This document shows, one piece after another, positions 34,368 to 42,379 of a stretch of DNA of 64,000 bases (positions are counted from its first letter, which is position 1; each line of letters begins with the position of its first letter). The DNA comes from Kitasatospora aureofaciens (GTDB lineage: Bacteria; Actinomycetota; Actinomycetes; Streptomycetales; Streptomycetaceae), in assembly GCF_019192735.1 (NCBI RefSeq), contig NZ_JAHTKP010000024.1, positions 46,972 to 110,971 of the forward strand, written 5' to 3'. The notes beneath the pieces were generated by a model that did not search any database, was not told the origin of the DNA, and saw nothing but the letters and a program-made list of their open reading frames with translations. The translations under genes were made by a program, and so were the position numbers.

Positions 34368-35323
34368 GCGGTGCTTCCGACGGCGATGGCGCACTCGGTG
34401 AGCACCTGGTGGCCGCGCTCGGTCAGCATGCGGGCGTGGCCGCTCAGGGTGTCCACGGCCTGGTGCGCGGAGTTCACGAGGCTCTCGTACCGGGCGCCGA
34501 CCGCCGGGGCGCCGACCGCCGAGGTGAGGCCGACGAGCCGCCGGTACAGCAGGACGCTCCGCGCAAGGACCACGGCCTGCTGGAACAGCCCGGTCAGCGG
34601 CCGGGGGTCGGCCCGCAACGGGGTGGCGACCAGGACCTCCGCACTTCCGCCCGATACCCCCGAAGCCGCAGGCCGGTCGGCCAGCAGGAACGGTTCCGCC
34701 GCGGCGGCCGCGTTGCATCTGGTGTGCGCGCCCTCGTGCACGAGCGCCTCCGCCAGTCGCACGGGGCCGGGAAGTCCTGCGGAACTCGCCGCCAGGCGGC
34801 GGCGGTTGATGAGGACGGCGCCGTGGACGGTGAAGTCCGTGAACCCGTCGATCGCGTCGCCCGCCAGCAGCGCGATCTCGACCACCGTCTGCCCGACCTC
34901 GGCGGCACTCTCGGGCCAGGCCCGGGTCAGCAGATCCAGCGCCTCCGCCAGCACCTCCCGCTCGGGCTCCCGCCAGGCGGCGACCTCGGCAGTGACCGGC
35001 TGCCCGTCCATGCCCTCCTGAGGCGGGATGGACCGCAACGCACGGGCCACACTCCGGAGCAGATGGTCCTGGGGCGCGGCAGGCCCGAAGGCGGGCCGTG
35101 GCACCCGGTCGAGCCGGTCCGCCAGCGCCCGCCGCTGGTGCGGTGCCAGTTGACCGGACCGCAGCGCCCGCTGCGCGGCGTGGACGATCTCGACGGCCGC
35201 CGGATGGCGCAGCACGTCACGCGAGAACGGCATCAACTCCGCCCGGTCGAGCACTCCGTGCATACGCTCCAGCAGTCGCGTCCGGTCGGCGACGGCTTCC
35301 TGGGCATCCGGCTCGACGTGCAT
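34364..35323 (-). CDS. HExxH-motif peptide-modification protein (putative beta-hydroxylase)
   Basis: 319 residues. The central motif ALVHEGAHTRCNAAAA (H-E-G-A-H) near residue 200 sits in a helical protein whose length and layout match the HEXXH-motif family found in RiPP clusters, described as alpha-ketoglutarate-dependent peptide beta-hydroxylases. A strong AAGGAG site precedes ATG 35323. Its stop overlaps the YcaO start. I expect it to hydroxylate a side-chain beta-carbon of the precursor before or after YcaO action. Metallopeptidase activity is the alternative. Confidence 0.72.
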   Translation of the reverse strand: MHVEPDAQEAVADRTRLLERMHGVLDRAELMPFSRDVLRHPAAVEIVHAAQRALRSGQLAPHQRRALADRLDRVPRPAFGPAAPQDHLLRSVARALRSIPPQEGMDGQPVTAEVAAWREPEREVLAEALDLLTRAWPESAAEVGQTVVEIALLAGDAIDGFTDFTVHGAVLINRRRLAASSAGLPGPVRLAEALVHEGAHTRCNAAAAAEPFLLADRPAASGVSGGSAEVLVATPLRADPRPLTGLFQQAVVLARSVLLYRRLVGLTSAVGAPAVGARYESLVNSAHQAVDTLSGHARMLTERGHQVLTECAIAVGSTA

Positions 35324-35354
35324 GGTCTCCTTCCCCCACTTCTCGGCAGCGATG

Positions 35355-35382
35355 TGCGGCGGGCCCTGAACGGCCCGCCGCA
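35355..35382 (-). terminator. attenuator-type hairpin between precursor and modification genes
   Basis: A perfect 10-bp stem, TGCGGCGGGC (35355-35364) with its complement 35373-35382, plus one closing C-G pair and a 6-base loop. It lies downstream of the 26-codon precursor and upstream of the HExxH gene. In RiPP operons such a hairpin lets the precursor be made in excess over the enzymes. Confidence 0.7.
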
Positions 35383-35395
35383 CGGGGCACGGATG

Positions 35396-35462
35396 TGCGG
35401 TCAGTCCCTAGCGGTCAGTCCCTGGTCGCGTGCGCGGTCAGTCCCTAGTCGCGCGAGGGGAC
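35396..35462 (-). repeat. three short direct repeats in the 3' region of the precursor
   Basis: On the minus strand (C/T)AGGGACTGACCGC occurs three times right after the precursor sense codons, the first copy containing its TAG stop. Spacing is 23 and then 14 bases. The second copy again follows codons for R-D, so the end of the precursor gene seems to have been tandemly duplicated. Confidence 0.7.
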
Positions 35463-35525
35463 GTCGATCATCAGCGCGAGCTCGGGCAGGTCCTCTTCGG
35501 CGAGCTGCTCGATTTCCTCGTTCAT
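35445..35525 (-). CDS. putative RiPP precursor peptide (26 aa)
   Basis: ATG 35525 follows AAAGGAG at 8-base spacing; TAG ends at 35445. The first 18 residues are MNEEIEQLAEEDLPELAL, an acidic helix-like leader with a DLPEL motif typical of RiPP leaders; the last eight are MIDVPSRD and are the likely core. There is no Cys or Thr and only one Ser, so YcaO could act on Ser-24 or form an amidine or thioamide, and Asp/Val/Arg beta-carbons are candidates for the HExxH enzyme. It heads an operon of HExxH, YcaO, methyltransferase and P450 genes. It has no enzymatic motif and its role is inferred from position. Confidence 0.65.
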   Translation of the reverse strand: MNEEIEQLAEEDLPELALMIDVPSRD

Positions 35526-36084
35526 CGTGGGCTCCTTTCACCTCGCCGGCCCCGCCGCTCTCGGCAGGATCCACCGGTGGCGTCATCGTCACGGAGGCCA
35601 GTCGCGCCCGCCAAGAGTGAGCAACCGGACACGGTCCGTACGAGACGGCGTCGCGCCGTCCGGAATCCGCCCCGCCACCCGCGCCGTCGAACTCGGTGGG
35701 GCGCGTCGCGCCGGGCGGGCGGCAACAGCACGAAAGGGATCGTGAAATCCCGGCATTCTGCAAGGTCCGACAAATCCCGTTCCACACCCGCAGGCCAAGG
35801 AATATCACCGGCGTGAATATGCCCCGCACCAGTGACAAACAGCGGAGGACGGCCTCTCCCCGACATGTTCCGGCCACGTCAACGCACACTCGGCAGGGCC
35901 GAAGACGGCCGGATAACACGGCCTTCCGCTCGACCGAAAGGGCGGGTAATTTGAGGACGGCAACCTCCCCTTCCACCACAGCACCATGCGCCAGCCGGCC
36001 ATCGTCGATGGCCAGTTGATCCGCATTCAGCCGCTTGGGAACGTTGGGCCCGGAGGAATTGAATATGCCTGTTGAGGCGGACGC
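35526..36084. promoter_or_regulatory. divergent promoter region of the RiPP-like cluster (559 bp)
   Basis: No coding signal. It separates the precursor-led minus-strand operon from the ferredoxin/GT4 plus-strand unit and must contain both promoters. The part from 35740 to 36070 is relatively AT-rich. No regulator gene of the cluster lies within or beside it, so control is likely from elsewhere. Confidence 0.45.
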
Positions 36085-36429
36085 ATGACCGGCGAATGGC
36101 AGATCGATGTCGACCACCGTCGGTGCATCGGTTCAGGGGTGTGCGCGAGCGTCGCACCCGGGCACTTCACGCTCGACGACAACCAGCGGTCGCAACCGAT
36201 CGCCGCCGCGGCCACGCCGGACGAGCGAATCCTGGACGCGGCCGCCACCTGCCCGATGGAGGCCATCTCGATCACCGAGCCGAGCACCGAGCGATCGCGT
36301 CCGACCCCCATCCGATCACTCGCGGCCCACCACGAGGAGACGCCGATGGACCACCCGGACACCACCCCAAGTCGGCAGCCCACCACCGACGTTGAGCGGT
36401 CGCCTGCGCCCGCTCCGAGCCGCGAGTAG
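36085..36429 (+). CDS. ferredoxin ([3Fe-4S] type)
   Basis: 114 residues. Cluster ligands are C-I-G-S-G-V-C (C-x5-C) near residues 14-20 and a later TCPM; with three cysteines a [3Fe-4S] cluster is expected, as in the ferredoxins that feed actinobacterial P450s. The last ~45 residues are a disordered Pro/Thr/Ser tail that exceeds the family's usual 65-70. ATG 36085 follows GAGGCGG. It is the likely electron donor of the P450 at 31244-32461 and is 6 bases from the GT4 gene. Confidence 0.88.
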   Translation: MTGEWQIDVDHRRCIGSGVCASVAPGHFTLDDNQRSQPIAAAATPDERILDAAATCPMEAISITEPSTERSRPTPIRSLAAHHEETPMDHPDTTPSRQPTTDVERSPAPAPSRE

Positions 36430-36435
36430 GCCGGC

Positions 36436-37575
36436 ATGCGCATCGCGTACCTCCACGGCGGCAGCATCCCCTCCTTCTTCGCCAACGGCGTCCACGTCAT
36501 GCGCATGTGCGACGCGTTCAGCGCCGCCGGGCACGACGTCACCCTCTACTCGATGCCCGGGTCCTGCTCGGCCGCCGATCCGTACGCCTACTACGGCGTC
36601 CGCCATCGCTTCCCGATCCGCCTCGTCCCCAGCCCGGACGACACCCCGGCCGGCTACTGGAAACGCGCCGCCCACGTCCGCGAGCTGCTGATCCGCGACA
36701 CCGTCCCCGACCTCGTCTACGGACGCGACCCCTACGGCCTCAGCGCCGCCGCGGACCTCGCCCCCTTCGTGTACGAGGTCCACCAGCTCCGCAAGGACCT
36801 GTCGCCGCCGCAGACCGAGCGCGAACTCCTCGGCCGGCCCCGGCTCGCGCGCGTCGTCACGATCACCCACGCACTCGCCGGCGACCTCCAGCAAGCCCAC
36901 GCCGCCCTGGGCCCGCTCCCGATCCTCGTCGCACCCGACTGCGCCGACCCGGTCGACCCCGCCACCACCAGCACCGCACCGACGCTCCCGGGCCGCCCGG
37001 ACGTCCCGCGGATCGGCTACGTCGGACACCTCTACGCCGGTCGCGGCATCGACCTCATCCTCGACCTCGGCGGCCGGCTCCCCGGCCTCGACTTCCACCT
37101 GGTCGGCGGCACCGCCGAGGACCGGGCCCACTGGGAAGGCCGCTGCTCGCTGCCCAACGTGTTCTTCCACGGGCACCAGCCGCCGGCCTCGCTCCCCGCC
37201 TACTACCCGCTGCTCGACGTCGTCCTCGCCCCGTACCAGCGAAAGGTGTACACGTGGGCCAAGCTCGACGAGACCGGGCGCTGGGCCTCCCCGATGAAGC
37301 TGTTCGAGTACATGGCGCACGGCCGGCCGATCATCTCCTCCGACCTTCCCGTCCTGCGCGAAGTCCTCCAGGACCGCGTCAACTGCCTGCTGTGCCCGCC
37401 CGACGACCCCCAGGCCTGGGCCGACGCCCTCACCGAGCTGGTCACCGACGAGCCGCTGCGCCGGGCGCTCGGCGCCGAGGCCGAGCGGCAGCTCCTCGAC
37501 CGGTACACCTGGCGGCGCCGGGCCGATGTGGTCCTCGCGGGCCTCGGCCTGCCGGGCGCGACCGGCTCGTCCTGA
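36436..37575 (+). CDS. glycosyltransferase family 4
   Basis: 379 residues, GT-B fold. N-terminal acceptor domain MRIAYLHGGSIPSFFANGVH; C-terminal donor domain IGYVGHLYAGRGIDLILDLG near residue 195, and the nucleotide-sugar E-x7-E region SPMKLFEYMAHGRPIISSDL, then VREVLQD-like text. It starts 6 bases after the ferredoxin stop, so it is cotranscribed with it. With the following dehydrogenase and epimerase it could build a glycan; glycosylation of the peptide product is a less supported option. Confidence 0.86.
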   Translation: MRIAYLHGGSIPSFFANGVHVMRMCDAFSAAGHDVTLYSMPGSCSAADPYAYYGVRHRFPIRLVPSPDDTPAGYWKRAAHVRELLIRDTVPDLVYGRDPYGLSAAADLAPFVYEVHQLRKDLSPPQTERELLGRPRLARVVTITHALAGDLQQAHAALGPLPILVAPDCADPVDPATTSTAPTLPGRPDVPRIGYVGHLYAGRGIDLILDLGGRLPGLDFHLVGGTAEDRAHWEGRCSLPNVFFHGHQPPASLPAYYPLLDVVLAPYQRKVYTWAKLDETGRWASPMKLFEYMAHGRPIISSDLPVLREVLQDRVNCLLCPPDDPQAWADALTELVTDEPLRRALGAEAERQLLDRYTWRRRADVVLAGLGLPGATGSS

Positions 37576-37578
37576 CCG

Positions 37579-37632
37579 CTTGCTGCCCTTGCCGCCCTTG
37601 CTGCCCTTGCTGCCCTTGCTGCCCTTGCTGCC
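37579..37632 (+). repeat. 9-bp tandem repeat (six copies)
   Basis: CTTGCTGCC is repeated six times without interruption (one copy has C for T) in the gap between the GT4 stop and the next gene. It is not CRISPR-like because there are no spacers. It could be a slippage hot spot. Confidence 0.85.
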
Positions 37633-37657
37633 TGCCCATCCTCCGGGGGAGAAGCCC

Positions 37658-39136
37658 ATGCCCGACGCGCAGCACGATCCCGCGCTCGTCGCGCCACCCG
37701 ACCGACCGGCCGTCGACGGATACCCGGCCCGGCCGAGCGTGCGAGCGGGCGACACCCTGCGGCTGCACGTATCGACCCGCGCCGCCCGGTTCCGGGCCGA
37801 CTTCTACCGCTGCGGCGCCCGGATCCGCCACATGGGAGGCACGCGGGGGCCGGGCCGGTACGCGCCGCCCGGCCGGCACGACCAGGACTGGCAGTGGCCC
37901 GGCCACGACTTCACCGTCCCGGCCGACTGGCCCTCGGGCGTGTACATCGCCGTCCTGAGCCCCGACGCAACCGCTGCAACCGCTGCAACCGCTGCAACGG
38001 CGCCGAAGGCCGCTCCGCCGGACCCGCCGCCGACCTGCGCCGAAGCCCTGGACGCCCGCCACTCCCGCCTGCTGTTCGTGGTGACGCCCGGCCCATCCGA
38101 GCGGACGGCACGCATCCTCTACAAGGTGCCGGTCTTCACCTACCACGCGTACAACCAGAGCGGCGGCGGAAGCCTGTACGGAACCCTCCGCCCGCCCGAG
38201 ACCGAACTCCGCACCGCTGCCAGGACCGTCACCCTGCGACGCCCGGGCGGTGGAATCGGCGGCCCGGTGAAGGGCTACCCCGATGCCCACGATCCGCGTA
38301 CCCCGCGCCAGACCTTCGCGCACTGGGACGCGCCGTTCATCGCCTGGCTGGAGGCTGCCGGCTTCAGCGCCGACTACTGCACCGACCTCGACCTGCACGA
38401 ATCCCCCCAACTCACCGACGGCTATCGACTGTTGATCTCCGCCGGCCACGACGAGTACTGGAGCGAGCCCGTCCGCCGCCATGTCACCGCCTTCCGCGAC
38501 CGGGGCGGCAACTTCGCCCTGTTCGGGGGGAACACCTGTTGGTGGCGGGTCACGGTAACCGACGACGGCAGCGCCCTCCGCTGTACCAAACACCCGCCCG
38601 GCGTGCCCCCCGACGCCCACGTCGACATCGACCGGTTGCGCGGTTCCCCCGACCACTGGTGGGAGTCGGACCCCGAGAACTCGCTGACCGGCGTCAGCTA
38701 CCGCAACGCCGGCGGTCATTGGCAAGGCCGCCGACCGCCGCTCGGCTTCACCGTCCAGCACACCGACCACGCGGTCTTCGCGGGCACCGGGCTGCGGGAC
38801 GGCGACCTCCTCGGCGCCGAACACGCCCTCGTGGGCTACGAATGCGACGGGGCCGCCCACCGGCGCGACGCCTCCGGCCGGGCGGTCGCGACGGGCGCGG
38901 ACGGCACGCCCGCCGACTTCACCATCCTGGGCGTGGCCGATCTGCCCGTGGACCCGGCCGTCGGCTGGCAGTTCGCCGCCCGCGAGGATCCGGATCCGGC
39001 CAGGGCCGCGACCTTCGGCCTGTACACCAGGGGCGGCACGGTGTTCACCGGCGCCACCACCGACTGGGCCCGGCTCCTGGCGGTGGACCCGCAGGTACGG
39101 GCCATCACGCGGAACGTCATCGCCCTGCTGTCCTGA
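37658..39136 (+). CDS. N,N-dimethylformamidase beta-subunit-like domain protein
   Basis: 492 residues. An N-terminal beta-rich domain (DTLRLHVSTRAARFRADFYR, DWPSGVYIAVL) is followed by the large domain seen in DMFase: KVPVFTYHAYNQSGGGSLYG, then LISAGHDEYWSEPVRRHVTA, NFALFGGNTCWWRV and FTGATTDWARLL. DMFase hydrolyses N,N-dimethylformamide with an iron site, but distant homologues like this one are common beside glycosyltransferases and are unstudied. A (AAT)n-type repeat encoding TAATAATAAT lies at about 37970-38000. ATG 37658 is the first start with a plausible GGGGGA site. Confidence 0.75.
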   Translation: MPDAQHDPALVAPPDRPAVDGYPARPSVRAGDTLRLHVSTRAARFRADFYRCGARIRHMGGTRGPGRYAPPGRHDQDWQWPGHDFTVPADWPSGVYIAVLSPDATAATAATAATAPKAAPPDPPPTCAEALDARHSRLLFVVTPGPSERTARILYKVPVFTYHAYNQSGGGSLYGTLRPPETELRTAARTVTLRRPGGGIGGPVKGYPDAHDPRTPRQTFAHWDAPFIAWLEAAGFSADYCTDLDLHESPQLTDGYRLLISAGHDEYWSEPVRRHVTAFRDRGGNFALFGGNTCWWRVTVTDDGSALRCTKHPPGVPPDAHVDIDRLRGSPDHWWESDPENSLTGVSYRNAGGHWQGRRPPLGFTVQHTDHAVFAGTGLRDGDLLGAEHALVGYECDGAAHRRDASGRAVATGADGTPADFTILGVADLPVDPAVGWQFAAREDPDPARAATFGLYTRGGTVFTGATTDWARLLAVDPQVRAITRNVIALLS

Positions 39137-39260
39137 AGTCCTGACCGCCGCAAGAGAGTTCGGAACCGGACCCGCCTTGGCGGATCTCGTTCGCATCACC
39201 CAGCATGTGACCTGTACATGCCCATGAGAGCGGGGCGGTTTCGCCCGGAAGGGAATGTGT

Positions 39261-40664
39261 ATGCCCGCACGGCATGACACCGGCGGCTTCGCGGCACGGC
39301 GCCCCCGCGCCTCCGCACCGCCCGTCCCGTCGGCCCCGTCGGCAGCGTCGGTCCCGCCGGTCCCGTCGGCAGCGCGCAGCCGCGTGATCGTCGCCGGCCA
39401 GGGCTACGTGGGACTGTCCCTGGCGGCCCGGGCTGCGGAAGCCGGCCACCGGGTCGTCGGCTTCGACGTCGACGAACGGCGGGTCGAGCAACTCATCGCC
39501 GGGGAGTCGTACGTCGTGGACATCCCGTCCGCTCGCCTGCGCCCCCTGCTCGCCTCCGGGGCGTACAGCGTCAGCACCGATCCGGCGGACTGCGCCGGCT
39601 TCGACATCGCGGTGATCACCGTCCCCACGCCGCTGCGCGAGGGGCTGCCCGACCTGTCGCACATCGCCGGGTCGGCCCGGATGCTGGGCGGCTTCCTCCG
39701 GCCCGGGGCCCTGGTCGTCCTGGAGTCGACCACCTACCCGGGCACGACCGACGAACTGGTCGCGCCGATCCTGGCGGAAACGTCCGGACTCACGGCCGGC
39801 CGGGACTTCCACCTGGGCTACAGCCCCGAGCGCATCGACCCTGGGAACACCCGGTGGAGCCTGGAGAACACACCCAAGGTGGTCTCCGGGGTGAACCGGA
39901 CGTCCCTGGAGCACGTGCAGGCCTTCTACCGCTCGATCGTGCGGACGGTCGTCCCGGTCAGCGGCTGCCGGACCGCCGAGCTGACCAAACTGCTGGAGAA
40001 CACATTCCGCCACGTCAACATCGGCCTGGTCAACGAACTCGCCATGTTCGCCCACGAGTTGGACGTCGACGTGTGGGAGGCGATCGACGCCGCGACCACC
40101 AAGCCGTACGGCTACCTGCGGTTCGTCCCCGGCCCGGGGGTGGGCGGTCACTGCCTGCCGATCGATCCGTCCTACCTGTCCTGGTGGGCCGAGCGCACGG
40201 CCGGCCGCACGTTCCGGTTCGTCGAACTCGCCAACGACGTCAACAGCCACATGCCGGACTACGTCGTCCAGCGGCTCGTCAAGGCCCTGGACCGGCGCGA
40301 GAAGGACGTCAAGGGCTCCCGCGTACTGCTGCTGGGGATCTCCTACAAGGCCAACACCAGCGACACCCGCGAAACCCCGTCCGCCCGGGTGGCGGAGCTG
40401 CTCCTCGGAATGGGAGCGGACGTGTACGCCGCGGACCCGCACGTCGTCCGCGAGGTGCCCATCGAGGAATCAACGGAGCTACCGGCGGAAGTACCGGACG
40501 GCGTCCGGCTGGTGACCCCCAGCCCTGAGGAACTGGCCGCCGCCGACGCCGTGGTGCTGCTCACGGACCACGACGCGTTCGACTACGACACCGTCACCGC
40601 CTGCTCCACCTACGTCCTGGACTGCCGCCGACGGCTCAGCGGCGACAACATCGAAATCCTCTGA
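39261..40664 (+). CDS. nucleotide-sugar dehydrogenase (UDP-GlcNAc/GDP-Man dehydrogenase family)
   Basis: 467 residues. NAD-binding VIVAGQGYVGLSLAARAAEA near residue 40 after a low-complexity Pro/Ala/Ser start, TPLREGLPD, LESTTYPGTTDE, ELTKLLENTFRHVNIGLVNE and the catalytic-Cys loop GPGVGGHCLPIDP. The RHVNIGLVNE text fits the UDP-N-acetylhexosamine (WbpA/WbpO) branch, which oxidises C6 to a uronic acid using two NAD. ATG 39261 is chosen for its spacing to GGAAGGGA; ATG 39255 is possible. It pairs with the epimerase 12 bases downstream. Confidence 0.86.
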   Translation: MPARHDTGGFAARRPRASAPPVPSAPSAASVPPVPSAARSRVIVAGQGYVGLSLAARAAEAGHRVVGFDVDERRVEQLIAGESYVVDIPSARLRPLLASGAYSVSTDPADCAGFDIAVITVPTPLREGLPDLSHIAGSARMLGGFLRPGALVVLESTTYPGTTDELVAPILAETSGLTAGRDFHLGYSPERIDPGNTRWSLENTPKVVSGVNRTSLEHVQAFYRSIVRTVVPVSGCRTAELTKLLENTFRHVNIGLVNELAMFAHELDVDVWEAIDAATTKPYGYLRFVPGPGVGGHCLPIDPSYLSWWAERTAGRTFRFVELANDVNSHMPDYVVQRLVKALDRREKDVKGSRVLLLGISYKANTSDTRETPSARVAELLLGMGADVYAADPHVVREVPIEESTELPAEVPDGVRLVTPSPEELAAADAVVLLTDHDAFDYDTVTACSTYVLDCRRRLSGDNIEIL

Positions 40665-40676
40665 CGGGGGCCCGAC

Positions 40677-41654
40677 GTGAAGATCGCGATCACCGGCGGC
40701 GCCGGCTTCATCGGCAGCAACCTCGCCCACACCCTGGCCGGCCTGACGGAGGTGTCCGAGATCCGAGTCGTGGACGACCTCTCCACCGGCTCCAAGGACA
40801 ATCTCGACCCTCTCGCGGTGCACTTCCTCGAAGGCACCGTCCTGGACCCCGCCCTCCTGGACCGCGCGTTCCGCGACGTCGACACGATCGTGCACCTGGC
40901 GGCGCTCCCCTCCGTACCCCGGTCGGTGAACGACCCCCTCGCCAGCCACCACGCGAACGCCACCGGCACCCTGTCCGTTCTCGAAGCCGCCCGACGCGCC
41001 GGCGGCGTGCACGTCATCGCGGCCTCCTCGTCCTCCGTCTACGGCGCGAACCCGCACCTCCCGAAACACGAGGACCTGCGCCCGGCCCCCAAGAGCCCCT
41101 ACGCCGCGAGCAAACTCGCGGCCGAGTCGTACCTGCGCGCCTACAGCCACTGCTACGGCCTGCCGGTCCTCCCGTTCCGGTTCTTCAACGTGTACGGCCC
41201 CCGCCAGCCGGCCGGGCACGCCTACGCCGCCGTGGTCCCGGCCTGGGTCAACGCGGCGACCACCGGCAGGCCCCTCGTGGTGCACGGCGACGGCGCCCAG
41301 ACCCGCGACTTCACCTACGTCGGCACTGTCTGCCAGGTCCTCGCCCAGGCGGCACTGCGGAGAGTCGCCGACCCCGAACCGGTGAACCTCGCCTACGGCA
41401 CCCGCACATCGCTCCTCGGCCTGATCGCGGAGCTGGAGCTGGCAACCGGGACGAGACTGCACCCCCAGCACACGGCCCCCCGCCCCGGAGACGTCCAGCA
41501 CTCCCAGGCGGACAACACCCGCCTGCGCTCCCTGTTCCCCGAGGGCCGGCCCACACCCCTGCGCGAGGGCCTGGAACAGACCGTCAAGTGGTTCCTCACA
41601 AATCGGCGACAACCGGCGCCCTCAGGCAACGGCGCACCCGTCCCGCTGGACTGA
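40677..41654 (+). CDS. NAD-dependent nucleotide-sugar epimerase (extended SDR)
   Basis: 325 residues: TGGAGFIGSNLAHTLAGL at residues 6-23, LAALPSVPRSVNDPLASHHA, SSSVYG, and the catalytic Y-A-A-S-K in SPYAASKLAAESYLRAY. It matches WbpP-like UDP-GlcNAc 4-epimerases. Together with the upstream dehydrogenase it would make a UDP-N-acetylgalactosaminuronate-type sugar. The last 15 residues are a disordered tail. Confidence 0.85.
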   Translation: MKIAITGGAGFIGSNLAHTLAGLTEVSEIRVVDDLSTGSKDNLDPLAVHFLEGTVLDPALLDRAFRDVDTIVHLAALPSVPRSVNDPLASHHANATGTLSVLEAARRAGGVHVIAASSSSVYGANPHLPKHEDLRPAPKSPYAASKLAAESYLRAYSHCYGLPVLPFRFFNVYGPRQPAGHAYAAVVPAWVNAATTGRPLVVHGDGAQTRDFTYVGTVCQVLAQAALRRVADPEPVNLAYGTRTSLLGLIAELELATGTRLHPQHTAPRPGDVQHSQADNTRLRSLFPEGRPTPLREGLEQTVKWFLTNRRQPAPSGNGAPVPLD

Positions 41655-41693
41655 CTTGACCTCAAGTGAACTTCAGGTAGCAGCCTGAAGGGC

Positions 41694-42347
41694 ATGAACA
41701 ACGACACCACCGCTCTCCTGAACCCCTCCCCTTCAACCATCGGATCGTCCGATCCACAACAGGCCGGCCTCGGCCCGCTGTCCGACGCCGCGCTCGACGA
41801 ACTTGCCGAGAAGCTCGCCGCGTCGACGACAATCGTCGGCCTCGGGGAGTCCACTCGGTTCTCCCGGGAGACCTTCCGCGTACGGGACCAACTCTTCCGC
41901 CGGCTCGTCGAACGCCACGGCTTCCGGGCGCTGGCCGTGCAGGACAGTGCCGGCGTCGCCGCCGGGCTCGACAAGTACGTGCGCGGCGGCGGGAGTTCGG
42001 CCGAGTCCGCGCTCGCCGGCGCCTGGCGCCCGTGGCGCACCGCCGAGATGGTCGCGGCGCTGGAGTGGATCCGGACGTTCAACCGGAACCACCCGACCGA
42101 CCCCGTACGGGTCTTCGGCGTCAAGCCCGCACAGGCTCGGCAAGATAGACCTGCCCGCCCACTGGCTGGACCCGCGCCACGACGCCGAACGCCGCCGGTG
42201 GGACGGCCCGGCGAAGGCCCGCGTGATCAGCGGCATCTACGACCCGTCCCGCGACGCCGCCGAGCACATGGCCGTCGCCTCCCTCGCCGACGCATCCGAC
42301 GTCCTGATCCACATTCGCCGCGTAACTCCCGTGCGCTGGTTGTCGTG
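41694..42347 (+). pseudogene. erythromycin esterase-family protein with internal deletion
   Basis: From ATG 41694 the frame gives the N-terminus of an EreA-like enzyme: TTIVGLGESTRFSRETFRVR, LVERHGFRALAVQDSAG, AAGLDKYVRGGG, MVAALEWIRTFNRNHP. Near 42125-42135 the sequence jumps to the C-terminus in another frame (GKIDLPAHWLDPRHDAERRR, LADASDVLIHIRRVTP, stop 42347). About 200 central residues, including most catalytic residues, are lost. EreA-type enzymes hydrolyse macrolide lactones or similar esters. Confidence 0.75.
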
Positions 42348-42379
42348 AGCGGCGCCCCCGCCGGCGCGATCTGAACGCG

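Noticed and set aside
33216..34718. Longer YcaO-gene start at 34718
   Set aside because: The extension overlaps the HExxH gene in another frame and reads as noise; GTG 34367 with GTGA coupling is far more likely.
35401..36117. 238-codon minus-strand frame covering the precursor region
   Set aside because: No domain, poor codon bias, and it conflicts with the precursor ORF that has its own strong ribosome binding site.
37579..37632. Possible CRISPR array
   Set aside because: Repeats are 9 bp with no spacers, so this is a simple tandem repeat.
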